64,000 nt of DNA from Marivita sp041725935 (GCA_041725935.1 JBGRQD010000005.1:124001-188000), one strand, 5' to 3'. Shown: positions 1 through 8,220, counted from the stretch's first letter. Numbers and translations: made by a program. The notes: generated from the letters alone by a model not told the origin.

Positions 1-573
1 GTCGGTCATCGCTGTCTCGATGAAGCCGGGGGCGACCGCGTTGACGGTGATGCCACGGCTGGCAACTTCATAGGCCAGGGATTTCGACATGCCGACCATG
101 CCGGCCTTGGCGGCGGCATAGTTGCCCTGCCCCGGATTGCCGGTTGCGCCGACGACAGAGGAAATATTGACGATGCGGCCCCAGCGCGCCTTCATCATGC
201 CGCGCAGCACACCCTTGCAGAGCTTGAACGTGGCGGTCAGGTTCACGTCGATCACCGACTGCCATTCGTCGTCAGACATGCGCATGAACAGGTTGTCGCG
301 CGTGATGCCGGCATTGTTCACGAGGATATCGACGCTGCCCATCGCGTCCGCCGCCTGTTTCGGCAGGGCCGACACGGCCTCGGGATCGCTGAGGTTGCAG
401 GGCAGGACATGGGCGCGGTCGCCCAGATCAGCCGCCAGTGCCTCGAGCGGTTCGGTACGAGTGCCGGAAAGACCGACCGTGGCCCCTGCTGCGTGCAGGG
501 CGCGGGCGATCTCGCCGCCGATCCCCCCCGAAGCGCCGGTCACCAGCGCGGTCTTGCCTGTCAGATCGAACAT
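1..573 (-). CDS. fabG: 3-oxoacyl-ACP reductase FabG (partial, C-terminus off the left edge)
   Basis: NADPH-dependent reduction of 3-oxoacyl-ACP in the elongation cycle of type II fatty acid synthesis, in the cytoplasm. The first 191 residues are present, out of about 245 usual for the family. The short-chain dehydrogenase signature is complete: TGASGGIG cofactor loop (12-19), NNAG (86-89), catalytic Ser138/139, and the Tyr152-xxx-Lys156 pair. The ATG at 573 is the only start that places the Rossmann motif normally. The gene lies downstream of fabD on the same strand, the usual fabD-fabG order, but with a 90-bp gap holding a palindrome. The reading frame runs off the window edge intact. Confidence 0.97.
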   Translation of the reverse strand, partial: MFDLTGKTALVTGASGGIGGEIARALHAAGATVGLSGTRTEPLEALAADLGDRAHVLPCNLSDPEAVSALPKQAADAMGSVDILVNNAGITRDNLFMRMSDDEWQSVIDVNLTATFKLCKGVLRGMMKARWGRIVNISSVVGATGNPGQGNYAAAKAGMVGMSKSLAYEVASRGITVNAVAPGFIETAMTD

Positions 574-608
574 GTCGTGGTCCTTTTCATCACAATTTAA
601 TTTTCTAG

Positions 609-659
609 CCCGAGAATCTTCGTACGAAGATTTTCAACCCCCGCCATAAAATTCTCGGG
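609..659. repeat. TTCGTACGAA palindrome nested in a longer inverted repeat (fabD-fabG gap)
   Basis: AATCTTCGTACGAAGATT at 615-632 is an 18-bp perfect palindrome. It is enclosed by a second inverted repeat, CCCGAGAAT (609-617) with ATTCTCGGG (651-659). The element starts 31 bp past the fabD stop codon and lies in the fabG leader. It is one of three copies of the family in the window (see 9614-9641 and 53270-53291). A role as 3'-end hairpin or attenuator is inference. Confidence 0.8.
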
Positions 660-663
660 CGTA

Positions 664-1599
664 TCACGCGTCCTGAAGTGCCGCCTGCACATCAGCCGCC
701 GTGCCCACGGCACGTGTCGCCGCGTCGCGGTCGATGCGGCGCACCATGCCGATCAGCGCCTTGCCCGCACCGATCTCCCAGAACGCGTCCACGCCCTGCC
801 CGACCATCCAGCTGACCGACTCGCGCCAGCGCACGGCGCCGGTGATCTGTTCGACCAGCAGCGCACGGATCGTCTCGGGATCGCTCACCGCCTCGGCCCG
901 CACATTCGCCACAACCGGCACCACGGGCGTGTTGATCGTCACGGCACAAAGAGCGTCGGCCATCGCCTCGGCTGCCGGGGCCATGAGCGCGCAATGGAAC
1001 GGAGCGCTGACCGGCAGAAGAAGTGCGCGTTTCGCACCCGCCTCTTTCGCGAGATCGACAGCACGTTCCACCGCCGCCTTGTGGCCAGAGACGACCACCT
1101 GCCCCGGATCATTGTCATTGGCGGCGTCACAGACCTCGCCCTGTGCAGCGGCCTCGGCCACGGTGCGCACGTCGTCCAAACCGAGACCCAGAATGGCTGC
1201 CATGGCCCCCACACCCACCGGCACCGCGTCCTGCATGGCCGTGCCCCGCGCCCGCAAGAGCCGCGCCGCATCCGACACGGACAAGGCGCCCGCTGCGGTC
1301 AGGGCGGAATATTCGCCCAGCGAATGTCCTGCGACATAGGACGCCGACGTGACACTCACGCCCTCCGCCTCAAGCGCGCGCATCGCGGCCAATGAGGTGG
1401 CCATCAGCGCCGGTTGCGCATTGGCCGTCAGGGTCAGCGTTTCGATCTCGCCCTCCCAGATCAGCGCGCTCAGCTTTTCACCCAGCGCCTCGTCCACCTC
1501 TTCGAACACTGCGCGGGCGGCCGGGTAGGCGTCGGCCAGATCGCGGCCCATTCCAATGGTTTGCGCCCCTTGTCCGGGGAAAAGAAAAGCTCGGCTCAC
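664..1599 (-). CDS. fabD: Malonyl-CoA:ACP transacylase FabD
   Basis: Transfers the malonyl group from CoA to acyl carrier protein, supplying the extender unit for fatty acid synthesis. The 311-residue product matches the family length. It shows the N-terminal FPGQGAQ loop (7-13), the nucleophile motif GHSLGEYSAL with Ser93, and a later catalytic His in the context SAPFHCALM. A GTG start at 1599 is chosen because the coding strand reads AGGAGG seven bases upstream and because homologues begin MSRAFLFPGQG. The longer open frame to 1791 would add about 64 residues with no family similarity and overlap the divergent gene. Downstream neighbour on the same strand is fabG. Confidence 0.97.
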   Translation of the reverse strand: MSRAFLFPGQGAQTIGMGRDLADAYPAARAVFEEVDEALGEKLSALIWEGEIETLTLTANAQPALMATSLAAMRALEAEGVSVTSASYVAGHSLGEYSALTAAGALSVSDAARLLRARGTAMQDAVPVGVGAMAAILGLGLDDVRTVAEAAAQGEVCDAANDNDPGQVVVSGHKAAVERAVDLAKEAGAKRALLLPVSAPFHCALMAPAAEAMADALCAVTINTPVVPVVANVRAEAVSDPETIRALLVEQITGAVRWRESVSWMVGQGVDAFWEIGAGKALIGMVRRIDRDAATRAVGTAADVQAALQDA

Positions 1600-1747
1600 G
1601 GCACCCTCCTGTTGTGTTGGGCATGCCATTACAGTCCGATCCGCAGCGACGCAACGCTGCTGCACTCTTTGTGTGCGTTGGCGAAGATTGCTCCGCGCCC
1701 CCCAAACGATAGCTATGCCCAAAGTCATACAGCCCGGAGCCGACCCT

Positions 1748-2965
1748 ATGCCCGCAGCAAATACCGCCGCCCAATATGGCACTGTCGCCAAGACCTTTCA
1801 CTGGCTGACCGCGCTTGGCATTCTTGCCGTGATCCCCCTGGGCATCATCGCCAATGACCTGCCCTACGACACGGCAGAGCAACTGGCCGACAAGGCCTGG
1901 CTGTTCTCGCTGCACAAGACCATCGGTGTCACCCTGTTCTTCGTGGCCCTCGCCCGCATCCTCTGGGCTTTGAGCCAACCAAAGCCCGCGCCGCTGCATC
2001 CCGAACGCCGGACCGAGACGCTGCTGTCCGAGATCGTGCATTGGCTGCTGTACGGATCGCTGGTGCTGGTGCCGCTTTCAGGCTGGATTCACCACGCCGC
2101 GACCGAAGGATTTGCACCGATCTGGTGGCCATTTGGCCAGAACCTGCCGCTGGTTCCCGAGAGCCTTGTCATCGCCGAAATCACCGCAGGCCTGCATATC
2201 GTTTTCGAGCGCGTCTTGATCCTGTCGCTGATCCTGCACATCGCGGGGGCGATCAAACACGCGGTGATCGACAAGGACGACACGCTGGCCAGGATACTGC
2301 CGGGACGCAGCGTGGGTCAGGCGCCTATGGCCAAGCGGCACGGCCAGCTGATGCCGCCCGTCCTCGCTGTCACGGTCTGGGCAGCGGCGATCGGCGCCGG
2401 CAACATGCTGGGCGTCTTTCACGACGGGCGGGCCATCGCGGCCGAGGCCCCGGCGTTGCAGGAGGTCGACAGCGACTGGGCCGTGACCGAAGGCAGCCTT
2501 GGCCTCACCGTGCGCCAGATGGGCTCCGACGTGTCGGGCAGCTTTTCCAACTGGACCGCCGATATCAGCTTTGACGAAACCGTGTCCTCCGGGGTGGCCG
2601 GATCGGTCGATGTGGAGATCGCGATACCATCGCTCACGCTGGGATCGGTGACCCAGCAGGCGATGGGTCCGGATTATTTTGCCAGCACGCAATTTCCGAC
2701 GGCCCGGTTCACCGCCGACATCCTGACCACCGGGGACGGCCATGTCGCGGAAGGCACGCTGACCCTGCGCGGTGTCGAACAGCCGGTGTCCCTGCCATTC
2801 GATCTGACGCTCGACGGGGACACAGCGCAGGTGCAGGGCACAACCATTCTGGATCGCCGCGCCTTTGAGATCGGAGCGGGGATGACGGATGAGGGCCAGC
2901 TTGGCTTCGAGGTCAGCGTGACGGTTGATCTGGTGGCGACGCGCGGTGACAGCCCTGAAAACTGA
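1748..2965 (+). CDS. Cytochrome b561 - YceI fusion protein
   Basis: A 405-residue fusion. Residues about 1-180 form a cytochrome b561-type membrane domain with four hydrophobic segments and His residues placed as heme ligands (FHWLTALG near the start, LHKTIGV, LILHIAGAIKH). Residues about 237-405 form a YceI-like lipocalin-type domain (DSDWAVTEGSLGLTVRQMG onward), expected to bind an isoprenoid or other amphiphile in the periplasm. A linker with one hydrophobic segment joins them. The ATG at 1748 has GGAG at good distance; an in-frame ATG at 1715 would add 11 residues. The gene converges on a second yceI gene. A role in quinone-linked electron transfer is inference from the two domains. Confidence 0.9.
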   Translation: MPAANTAAQYGTVAKTFHWLTALGILAVIPLGIIANDLPYDTAEQLADKAWLFSLHKTIGVTLFFVALARILWALSQPKPAPLHPERRTETLLSEIVHWLLYGSLVLVPLSGWIHHAATEGFAPIWWPFGQNLPLVPESLVIAEITAGLHIVFERVLILSLILHIAGAIKHAVIDKDDTLARILPGRSVGQAPMAKRHGQLMPPVLAVTVWAAAIGAGNMLGVFHDGRAIAAEAPALQEVDSDWAVTEGSLGLTVRQMGSDVSGSFSNWTADISFDETVSSGVAGSVDVEIAIPSLTLGSVTQQAMGPDYFASTQFPTARFTADILTTGDGHVAEGTLTLRGVEQPVSLPFDLTLDGDTAQVQGTTILDRRAFEIGAGMTDEGQLGFEVSVTVDLVATRGDSPEN

Positions 2966-2987
2966 AATCCACTTCCATGTAGACAAC

Positions 2988-3018
2988 AAAAAACCCGGGC
3001 GCGTTGCCCGGGGTTTTT
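2988..3018. terminator. Bidirectional rho-independent terminator
   Basis: GC-rich hairpin (CCCGGGC, five-base loop, GCCCGGG) with A residues on the left and five T on the right. It sits between two converging genes, so it can serve both. Confidence 0.85.
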
Positions 3019-3039
3019 CATGTCTGCGGCGGGATCAGA

Positions 3040-3615
3040 TTACGAACCGGCTTTCATTGCTTCGACCGAGATCTGTACCTGCACTTCGTCGCTGACGAAG
3101 GGAGCAAAGGCGCCGACTTCGAAATCGCTGCGCATCAGCGTTGTGGTGGCGTCGAACCCGGCCCAAGGCTTGCCCTCCATCGGGTGATCGCCCTGCTGGT
3201 TCAGCGTCGCGGCAAGCGTGACCGGCTTGGTGATGCCGTTCAGCGTCAGATCACCGGTGATGTTGGCGGTGGTGTCGCCTGTCAGCTCGATTGCGGTCGA
3301 GGTGAAGGTGACCATCTCGTCCTCGTCCGCGCCGAAGAAATCGGCGGACATGAAATGCTCGAACCGGCCTTCCCAGCCAGTGAACATGGACCGCACCGGG
3401 AAGGATACGGATACGGTGGAGTTGGCGGGGTCCGCCTGGTCGAACTGGATGTCACCCTCAAAACCCGAGAACATGCCCCAGGTCGTGGAATAGCCTAGGT
3501 GGTTGTAGGAGAACAGGATTTGGCTGTGGCTGGAATCGAGCGTGTAGGCTTCGGGTTCGGCCTGTGCGGCAAAGGGCAGAGCGACAAAGGCCGCTGCAAG
3601 AAGTGTCTTGTTCAT
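3040..3615 (-). CDS. YceI family periplasmic protein
   Basis: A 191-residue secreted protein. The N-terminus MNKTLLAAAFVALPFAAQA is a typical Sec signal peptide with an AQA cleavage site. The rest is a YceI fold with characteristic segments such as YTLDSSHSQILFSYNHLGYS and LTGDTTANITGDLTLNGITKP. YceI proteins bind long isoprenoid or fatty ligands in a beta-barrel; the ligand here cannot be read from sequence. The ATG at 3615 has GAGGA upstream on its strand. It faces the b561-YceI fusion gene across a shared terminator, so the window holds two YceI domains within 1.9 kb, one soluble and one tethered to a heme protein. Confidence 0.92.
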   Translation of the reverse strand: MNKTLLAAAFVALPFAAQAEPEAYTLDSSHSQILFSYNHLGYSTTWGMFSGFEGDIQFDQADPANSTVSVSFPVRSMFTGWEGRFEHFMSADFFGADEDEMVTFTSTAIELTGDTTANITGDLTLNGITKPVTLAATLNQQGDHPMEGKPWAGFDATTTLMRSDFEVGAFAPFVSDEVQVQISVEAMKAGS

Positions 3616-3716
3616 GTGTCAGTCCTCAATGGGAGTTGCGATGACAGACACATCGTTTCGATGCGGCGCAGTCTCAATTCGTTGAAACTCAACAGAGTCT
3701 GTGTCGGGATGAACAG

Positions 3717-3920
3717 TCAGCGCCCGAAGAGGCACAATCCTGCAAGTCCCATGACGATCACCGACACTCCAAGCCCCATGATCCGGGCCTCGGGCAAGGC
3801 GCCCTGCACCGCGATCCAGATGCCCGGAACCGCGATCAGGCAGGCGATGCCGATGATGCGGCGGATCAGCTTGCCGACCGCGCCGTGGCTGCGCACATAG
3901 TTTTCATCGTAATGTACCAT
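3717..3920 (-). CDS. Small membrane protein of unknown function (67 aa)
   Basis: Unrecognised family. The 67-residue product has a short polar N-terminus (MVHYDENYVRSHGAVGKL), a basic RR pair, and two hydrophobic segments at roughly residues 22-41 and 46-65, so it probably spans the inner membrane twice. GGGGAG lies upstream of the ATG at a usable distance on the minus strand, supporting translation. It lies behind the rpsF promoter region and is transcribed away from it, with the secreted yceI gene about 100 bp downstream. It may be co-transcribed with that gene, but nothing in the sequence proves it. Confidence 0.65.
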   Translation of the reverse strand: MVHYDENYVRSHGAVGKLIRRIIGIACLIAVPGIWIAVQGALPEARIMGLGVSVIVMGLAGLCLFGR

Positions 3921-4080
3921 CTTGGTTCTCCCCGACCGACAAACATCCGGCCGTTTTACCGTTTACGCTATGGAAACAGTCTGTTTGCACAATGGGCCGA
4001 ATTCCGGGCGCGCTGCGTTCTTTCGCACGGCATGTTCGGGGCAGGATTATGGCCGCGCGCATGCAACGGAACAGCGGCGC

Positions 4081-4108
4081 TTGATCCCCAGTCCAATCCG
4101 TGTATACG
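4081..4108 (+). promoter_or_regulatory. Candidate promoter of the rpsF operon
   Basis: TTGATC (4081-4086), a 16-base spacer and TATACG (4103-4108) lie about 110 bp upstream of rpsF. The match is partial. The rest of 3921-4216 shows no open frame with a ribosome site, so it is regulatory or leader sequence; in other bacteria the rpsF leader can bind the S6:S18 complex, which was not resolved here. Confidence 0.35.
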
Positions 4109-4216
4109 GAGCGCTCCTTTCGCAAGACGATTTTTACCGCGCAGTCTCTCGTGGGCAGGGGCGAAGGGGTTCAGAGCCTGTCCTTTGAAATGCGCCAGAA
4201 CAGAAACGGAGTGCAC

Positions 4217-4645
4217 ATGCCGCTATACGAGCATGTTTTTATCTCGCGTCAGGATTTGTCCAACGCGCAGGCTGAAGGCCTGATCGAACATTTTGGCACA
4301 GTTCTTTCGGACAACGGCGGCACGCTGGTTGATCACGAATACTGGGGCGTCAAAACGATGGCCTATAAGATCAACAAGAACCGCAAGGGCCACTATGCCT
4401 ACCTGCGCACCGACGCACCGTCGGAAGCCGTGCAGGAAATGGAGCGCCTGATGCGTCTGCACGATGACGTGATGCGTATTCTCACCATCAAGGTGGACGC
4501 ACATGAAGAGGGCCCGTCGGTCCAGATGCAGAAGCGCGACGATCGTGGAGACCGCGGAGATCGTGGCGACCGGGGTGATCGTGGCGACCGGGGTGATCGT
4601 GGAGATCGCGGTGACCGTGGCGAACGCCGCGAACGTCGCAACTGA
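4217..4645 (+). CDS. rpsF: 30S ribosomal protein S6 with Arg-Gly-Asp repeat tail
   Basis: Small-subunit ribosomal protein that pairs with S18 on the platform of the 30S subunit. The 142-residue product starts MPLYEHVFISRQDLSNAQAE, the normal S6 N-terminus. After residue about 105 it runs into an unusual tail of DRG units (DRGDRGDRG...) ending GERRERRN. ATG 4217 is chosen from homology and the GGAG nearby; the open frame extends upstream without family similarity. It is followed by rpsR (25 bp gap) and rplI (12 bp gap), the usual S6-S18-L9 operon. The tail is encoded by a 9-bp tandem repeat and could vary in length between strains. Confidence 0.97.
   Translation: MPLYEHVFISRQDLSNAQAEGLIEHFGTVLSDNGGTLVDHEYWGVKTMAYKINKNRKGHYAYLRTDAPSEAVQEMERLMRLHDDVMRILTIKVDAHEEGPSVQMQKRDDRGDRGDRGDRGDRGDRGDRGDRGDRGERRERRN
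4541..4623 (+). repeat. 9-bp tandem repeat encoding (DRG)n inside rpsF
   Basis: About nine near-identical units of the type GACCGGGGT or GATCGTGGC encode consecutive Asp-Arg-Gly triplets. Units differ by synonymous changes, so the peptide repeat is more regular than the DNA. Confidence 0.85.
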
Positions 4646-4670
4646 TCGCCTGAAGAAAGGACGCTAATCC

Positions 4671-4898
4671 ATGGCTACTAAACCATTTTTCCGCCGTCGC
4701 AAGGTGTGCCCCTTCTCGGGCGACAACGCACCCAAGATCGACTACAAAGACACAAAGCTCCTGCAGCGCTACATCTCTGAGCGTGGCAAGATCGTGCCGT
4801 CGCGCATCACGGCTGTGTCTCAAAAGAAACAGCGTGAACTGGCCCGCGCCATCAAGCGCGCCCGCTTTCTCGCCCTGCTGCCCTACGCAGTGAAGTAA
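4671..4898 (+). CDS. rpsR: 30S ribosomal protein S18
   Basis: A 75-residue ribosomal protein that binds S6 and 16S rRNA on the 30S platform. The sequence carries the S18 pattern FFRRRKVCPFSGDNAPKIDY, then DTKLLQRYISERGKIVPSRIT and a basic C-terminus ending LLPYAVK. The single Cys in KVCPF is typical of S18. AAGGA lies before the ATG at 4671. It is the second gene of the rpsF-rpsR-rplI operon, with short gaps on both sides. Confidence 0.98.
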   Translation: MATKPFFRRRKVCPFSGDNAPKIDYKDTKLLQRYISERGKIVPSRITAVSQKKQRELARAIKRARFLALLPYAVK

Positions 4899-4910
4899 GG
4901 AGACACGCAC

Positions 4911-5543
4911 ATGCAAGTCATTCTTCTGGAACGCGTGGCCAAGCTTGGCCAGATGGGCGATGTCGTCGACGTCAAGCCCGGCTTCGCGCGCAACTACCTG
5001 CTGCTGCAGGGCAAGGCGCTGACCGCCTCGAAAGAGAACATCGCGTCGTTCGAAACCCGCAAGTCCCAGCTCGAAGCACAGAACCTGGAAACCAAGAAAG
5101 AGGCCGAAGCGATGGCCGACCGTCTTGGCGGCCAGCAGTTCCTCGTGATTCGTCAGGCGTCGGACGGAGGCAACCTCTATGGCTCCGTCACCACCCGTGA
5201 CGCGGCTGATGTTGCAACCGCCGAAGGCTTTTCGCTGGACCGCAAGCAGATCATCATCCGCAAGCCGATCAAGGTTCTCGGCCTGCACGACGTCGAGGTG
5301 CACCTGCACCCCGAGGTCATGGTGAGCATCGAGTTGAACGTCGCACGTTCGCCCGAGGAAGCCGAACTTCAGGCCTCCGGCAAGTCCATTCAGGAACTCG
5401 CTGCCGAGGAAGAAGCCCAGGCAGAATTCGAGATCCAGGAGCTGTTCGACGATATCGGCGCAGCTGGACTCGACGATGATTCCGGTGATTACAGTCCGCA
5501 GAGCCGCAGCTCTGACGCTGATGAACAGGACGACGACAAGTAA
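4911..5543 (+). CDS. rplI: 50S ribosomal protein L9
   Basis: Large-subunit protein that binds 23S rRNA through its N-terminal domain. Residues 1-50 (MQVILLERVAKLGQMGDVVDV, then GFARNYLL) are the classic L9 RNA-binding domain, followed by a charged connecting helix and the C-terminal domain with the LHPEVMVSI segment. At 210 residues it is longer than the roughly 150 of Escherichia coli L9; the extra part is an acidic C-terminal tail (EEEAQAEF onward, ending DADEQDDDK) that is common in this family of alphaproteobacteria. AAGGAG precedes the ATG. A terminator follows directly. Confidence 0.98.
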   Translation: MQVILLERVAKLGQMGDVVDVKPGFARNYLLLQGKALTASKENIASFETRKSQLEAQNLETKKEAEAMADRLGGQQFLVIRQASDGGNLYGSVTTRDAADVATAEGFSLDRKQIIIRKPIKVLGLHDVEVHLHPEVMVSIELNVARSPEEAELQASGKSIQELAAEEEAQAEFEIQELFDDIGAAGLDDDSGDYSPQSRSSDADEQDDDK

Positions 5544-5572
5544 TCGTCTTCCAATTCGGACACAGCTAGAGG

Positions 5573-5601
5573 AAGGCCGCACTTTCGGGTGTGGCCTTTT
5601 T
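5573..5601 (+). terminator. Terminator of rpsF-rpsR-rplI
   Basis: GGCCGCAC, six-base loop, GTGTGGCC (one G-T pair) followed by five T, 30 bp after the rplI stop. Confidence 0.8.
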
Positions 5602-5668
5602 CGTTGCGCACCGCCTGACCGGCGACGACGCGCTTGCCTTTGCGGTGGCATCCTGCTGTCTTGATGCA

Positions 5669-6811
5669 ATGCCCATCACGCTGTCCCGCATTTATGTCTC
5701 CGCCTACCGCGTGCCGGTCTCGTCCCCGGTGGCGACGTCCTTTGGCGTCATGAACAATCGGCCAGCGGTTTTTGTGCGGGTCGAGGACAGCGAAGGCGCT
5801 TTCGGCTGGGGCGAGATCTTTGCCAACTGGCCTGCCGCCGGGGCCGAGCACCGCGCGCGTCTTCTGATCGAGGATATGGGTGATCTGCTGATCGGCCAGT
5901 CTTTCGACAATGCGGCAGACCTTTTTGCGAGTCTGACGCGACAGACCCATATCCGCGCCCTGCAATGCGGCGAATGGGGGCCGTTCCGACAGGTAATCGC
6001 CGGTCTCGACACCGCGATGACAGACCTCGAGGCGCGCCGCGCCGGTCTGTCGGTGGCACGTTTCCTTGCTCCGCATGCGCGGCCTACGGTTCCCAGCTAC
6101 GCCAGTGGCATCGCCATCGCGCAGGCCGACGACCAGATCGCACTGAGCCGGGCTGCGGGGTTTTCGGCGTTCAAGGTCAAGGTGGGCTTTGACATGGCCC
6201 GCGATACGCGGCTCTTGGCGGGGCTGTTCCAAACGCTGGCCCTGAATGAAACGCTTTGTGCCGATGCCAATCAGGCCTGGAACCTGCCCGAAGCACAGTC
6301 CTTTGTCACAACCTGCGCCGACCTGCCGTTGGGCTGGCTGGAAGAACCCCTGCCCGCCGATGCGTCATCCGCCGATTGGCGCGCCTTGGCCGACCATTCC
6401 GCAATTCCGCTTGCGGGGGGCGAGAACATAACCGGCGCGGACGGTTTCGCCGATGCGATCGCGTCGGGTGTGTTCGGCGTGCTGCAACCCGATATTGCCA
6501 AATGGGGCGGGCTCAGCGGCTGCTGGGCTGTGGCGCAGGCGATCCGCAAGGCGGGGCTGCGCTATTGCCCGCATTTCCTGGGAGGCGGGATCGGCCTGAT
6601 TGCGTCTGCACATCTGCTGGCCGCTGCGGGGGGCGACGGGTTGCTCGAGGTTGATGTGAATCCCAACCCGCTGCGCGACGCGTTCGATCCGTGGCACGGT
6701 TCTGAGGATAGGGGCACTTTCCCGATCCCGGACTGTCCGGGCCTTGGCATCACCACCCTGCCCGAGGACATCGCGCCTTACCTCACCTATTCGGCAGAAC
6801 TGCACATCTAG
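5669..6811 (+). CDS. Mandelate racemase / muconate lactonizing enzyme family protein
   Basis: Enolase-superfamily enzyme of 380 residues, probably a sugar-acid dehydratase or racemase; the substrate is not readable. The N-terminal capping domain starts MPITLSRIYVSAYRVPVSSP. In the barrel domain the KVKVGF segment gives the KxK base pair, and metal ligands appear in DANQAWN, EEPLPAD and GGENI. A late His in the context YCPHFLGGG sits where the mandelate racemase branch has its second catalytic base. ATG 5669 follows family alignment, but the ribosome site there is weak and an upstream in-frame start at 5591 would overlap the rplI terminator. It converges on tig across a shared terminator. Confidence 0.88.
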   Translation: MPITLSRIYVSAYRVPVSSPVATSFGVMNNRPAVFVRVEDSEGAFGWGEIFANWPAAGAEHRARLLIEDMGDLLIGQSFDNAADLFASLTRQTHIRALQCGEWGPFRQVIAGLDTAMTDLEARRAGLSVARFLAPHARPTVPSYASGIAIAQADDQIALSRAAGFSAFKVKVGFDMARDTRLLAGLFQTLALNETLCADANQAWNLPEAQSFVTTCADLPLGWLEEPLPADASSADWRALADHSAIPLAGGENITGADGFADAIASGVFGVLQPDIAKWGGLSGCWAVAQAIRKAGLRYCPHFLGGGIGLIASAHLLAAAGGDGLLEVDVNPNPLRDAFDPWHGSEDRGTFPIPDCPGLGITTLPEDIAPYLTYSAELHI

Positions 6812-6839
6812 AAATGCCCAGACCACACGGGACAAAGAA

Positions 6840-6865
6840 AAAGGCCGCCCAAAAGGACGGCCTTT
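6840..6865. terminator. Bidirectional terminator between the enolase-family gene and tig
   Basis: AAAGGCCG paired with CGGCCTTT around a short AAAA loop, with A on the left and T on the right. It lies in the gap between two converging genes. Confidence 0.75.
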
Positions 6866-6888
6866 GACCTGTTTGAACCCGGGTGGGT

Positions 6889-8220
6889 TTATTCGTCGTC
6901 AAGCGCCTCGACGGCTTTTTCCAGATCGTCCTTGGAGACCTCTTTTTCGGTCACCGTCGCCTGCTCGGCGACATAATCGACAACCTTGTCCTCAAAAATC
7001 GGAGCGCGCAGCTGTTGCTGCATCTGCTGGTTCTGGCGGACGAAATCAAAGAACGCACGTTCCTGGCCCGGGTACTGCCGTGCCTGGTTCATGATCGCCT
7101 GAGTCATCTCGGCATCGGTCACGGTGACCTCTGCTTTCTGGCCCAGTTCGGCCAGCAACAGTCCCAGTTTCACGCGGCGCTCTGCGAGCTTGGTGTGCTC
7201 TTCGGTTGGCGTGATCTCGGGGTGATCGTGACCCTGCACTTCCGGGTTTTCCTCGTGCCACAGCTGATGCGCGATCTGGTTGGCCTCAGCCTCGACCAGC
7301 GAAGGCGGCAGGTCGACAGAGACCTTCTCGTCCAACTGGTCCAGCAGCGCGCGCTTCATCACCTGACGGGCGGCACCGGCATATTCGACTTCCAGACGCT
7401 CGGAGATCTGAGCCTTGAGCCCGGCCAAATCTTCGGCACCGAACTTGGTTGCCAATTCGTCATTGATCTCGGCTGCAACGGGCTCCTTGACGGCCTTCAC
7501 GGTGCATTCGAACACCGCATCCTTGCCGGCCAGGTTTTCCGCGCCGTATTCCTCGGGGAATTTGACCTCGACGTTCTTTTCGTCACCGACCTTCACGCCG
7601 ACCAGCTGATCTTCGAAGCCGGGGATGAACGATCCCGAGCCAAGCACCAGCGGGTAATCTTCGGCAGCGCCACCTTCGAACGGTTCGCCATCGACCTTGC
7701 CAAGGAAGTCGATCACGACCTGATCGCCCTCTTTCGACTTGGAGCCTTTCTTGCGGTCCTTGAAGTCCTGCGCGGTCTCGGCGAGGTTCTTGAGCGCCTC
7801 GTCAACCTCGGCGTCACCCGCCTTGACCACCAGCTTTTCCAGCGTCACAGACGACAGATCGACCTCGGGCATCTCGGGCAGCTTTTCGTAGGACATATCG
7901 ACCTGGATGTCGTCGCCCTCTTTCCAGTCGTCATTGGTCATCTTGACCTCGGGCTGGAGCGCCGGACGATCTCCGCTGTCTTCGAAATGCTTGGCCATCG
8001 CGCCGTCGATGGTTTCCTGCATGGCTTCGCCCAGAAGGCGCTGACCAAACTGCTTTTTCAAAAGCGGCATCGGCACCTTGCCTTTGCGGAAGCCCTTCAT
8101 TTCGATTTCAGGCTGCGCTTCTTTGAGCTTTTCATTGACCTTGGCATCCAGCTCGTCCGCCGTAACGGTGATCGAGTAGTTGCGCTTGAGGCCTTCATTG
8201 AGGGTTTCGGTGACCTGCAT
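6889..8220 (-). CDS. tig: Trigger factor
   Basis: Ribosome-bound chaperone and peptidyl-prolyl isomerase acting on nascent chains. The 443-residue product begins MQVTETLNEGLKRNYSITVT and contains the ribosome-docking signature GFRKGKVPMPLL. The central FKBP-like domain follows (KEGDQVVIDFLGKVDGEPF), then a long helical C-terminal domain. The ATG at 8220 is preceded by AAGGA on its strand; the longer open frame to 8277 adds residues absent from the family. In many bacteria tig is followed by clpP and clpX, but here it stands alone and ends at a terminator. Confidence 0.97.
   Translation of the reverse strand: MQVTETLNEGLKRNYSITVTADELDAKVNEKLKEAQPEIEMKGFRKGKVPMPLLKKQFGQRLLGEAMQETIDGAMAKHFEDSGDRPALQPEVKMTNDDWKEGDDIQVDMSYEKLPEMPEVDLSSVTLEKLVVKAGDAEVDEALKNLAETAQDFKDRKKGSKSKEGDQVVIDFLGKVDGEPFEGGAAEDYPLVLGSGSFIPGFEDQLVGVKVGDEKNVEVKFPEEYGAENLAGKDAVFECTVKAVKEPVAAEINDELATKFGAEDLAGLKAQISERLEVEYAGAARQVMKRALLDQLDEKVSVDLPPSLVEAEANQIAHQLWHEENPEVQGHDHPEITPTEEHTKLAERRVKLGLLLAELGQKAEVTVTDAEMTQAIMNQARQYPGQERAFFDFVRQNQQMQQQLRAPIFEDKVVDYVAEQATVTEKEVSKDDLEKAVEALDDE

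Noticed and set aside
4541..4623. Tandem repeats suggestive of a CRISPR-like or minisatellite array
   Set aside because: Nine-base units in frame within rpsF code for DRG triplets; no spacers.
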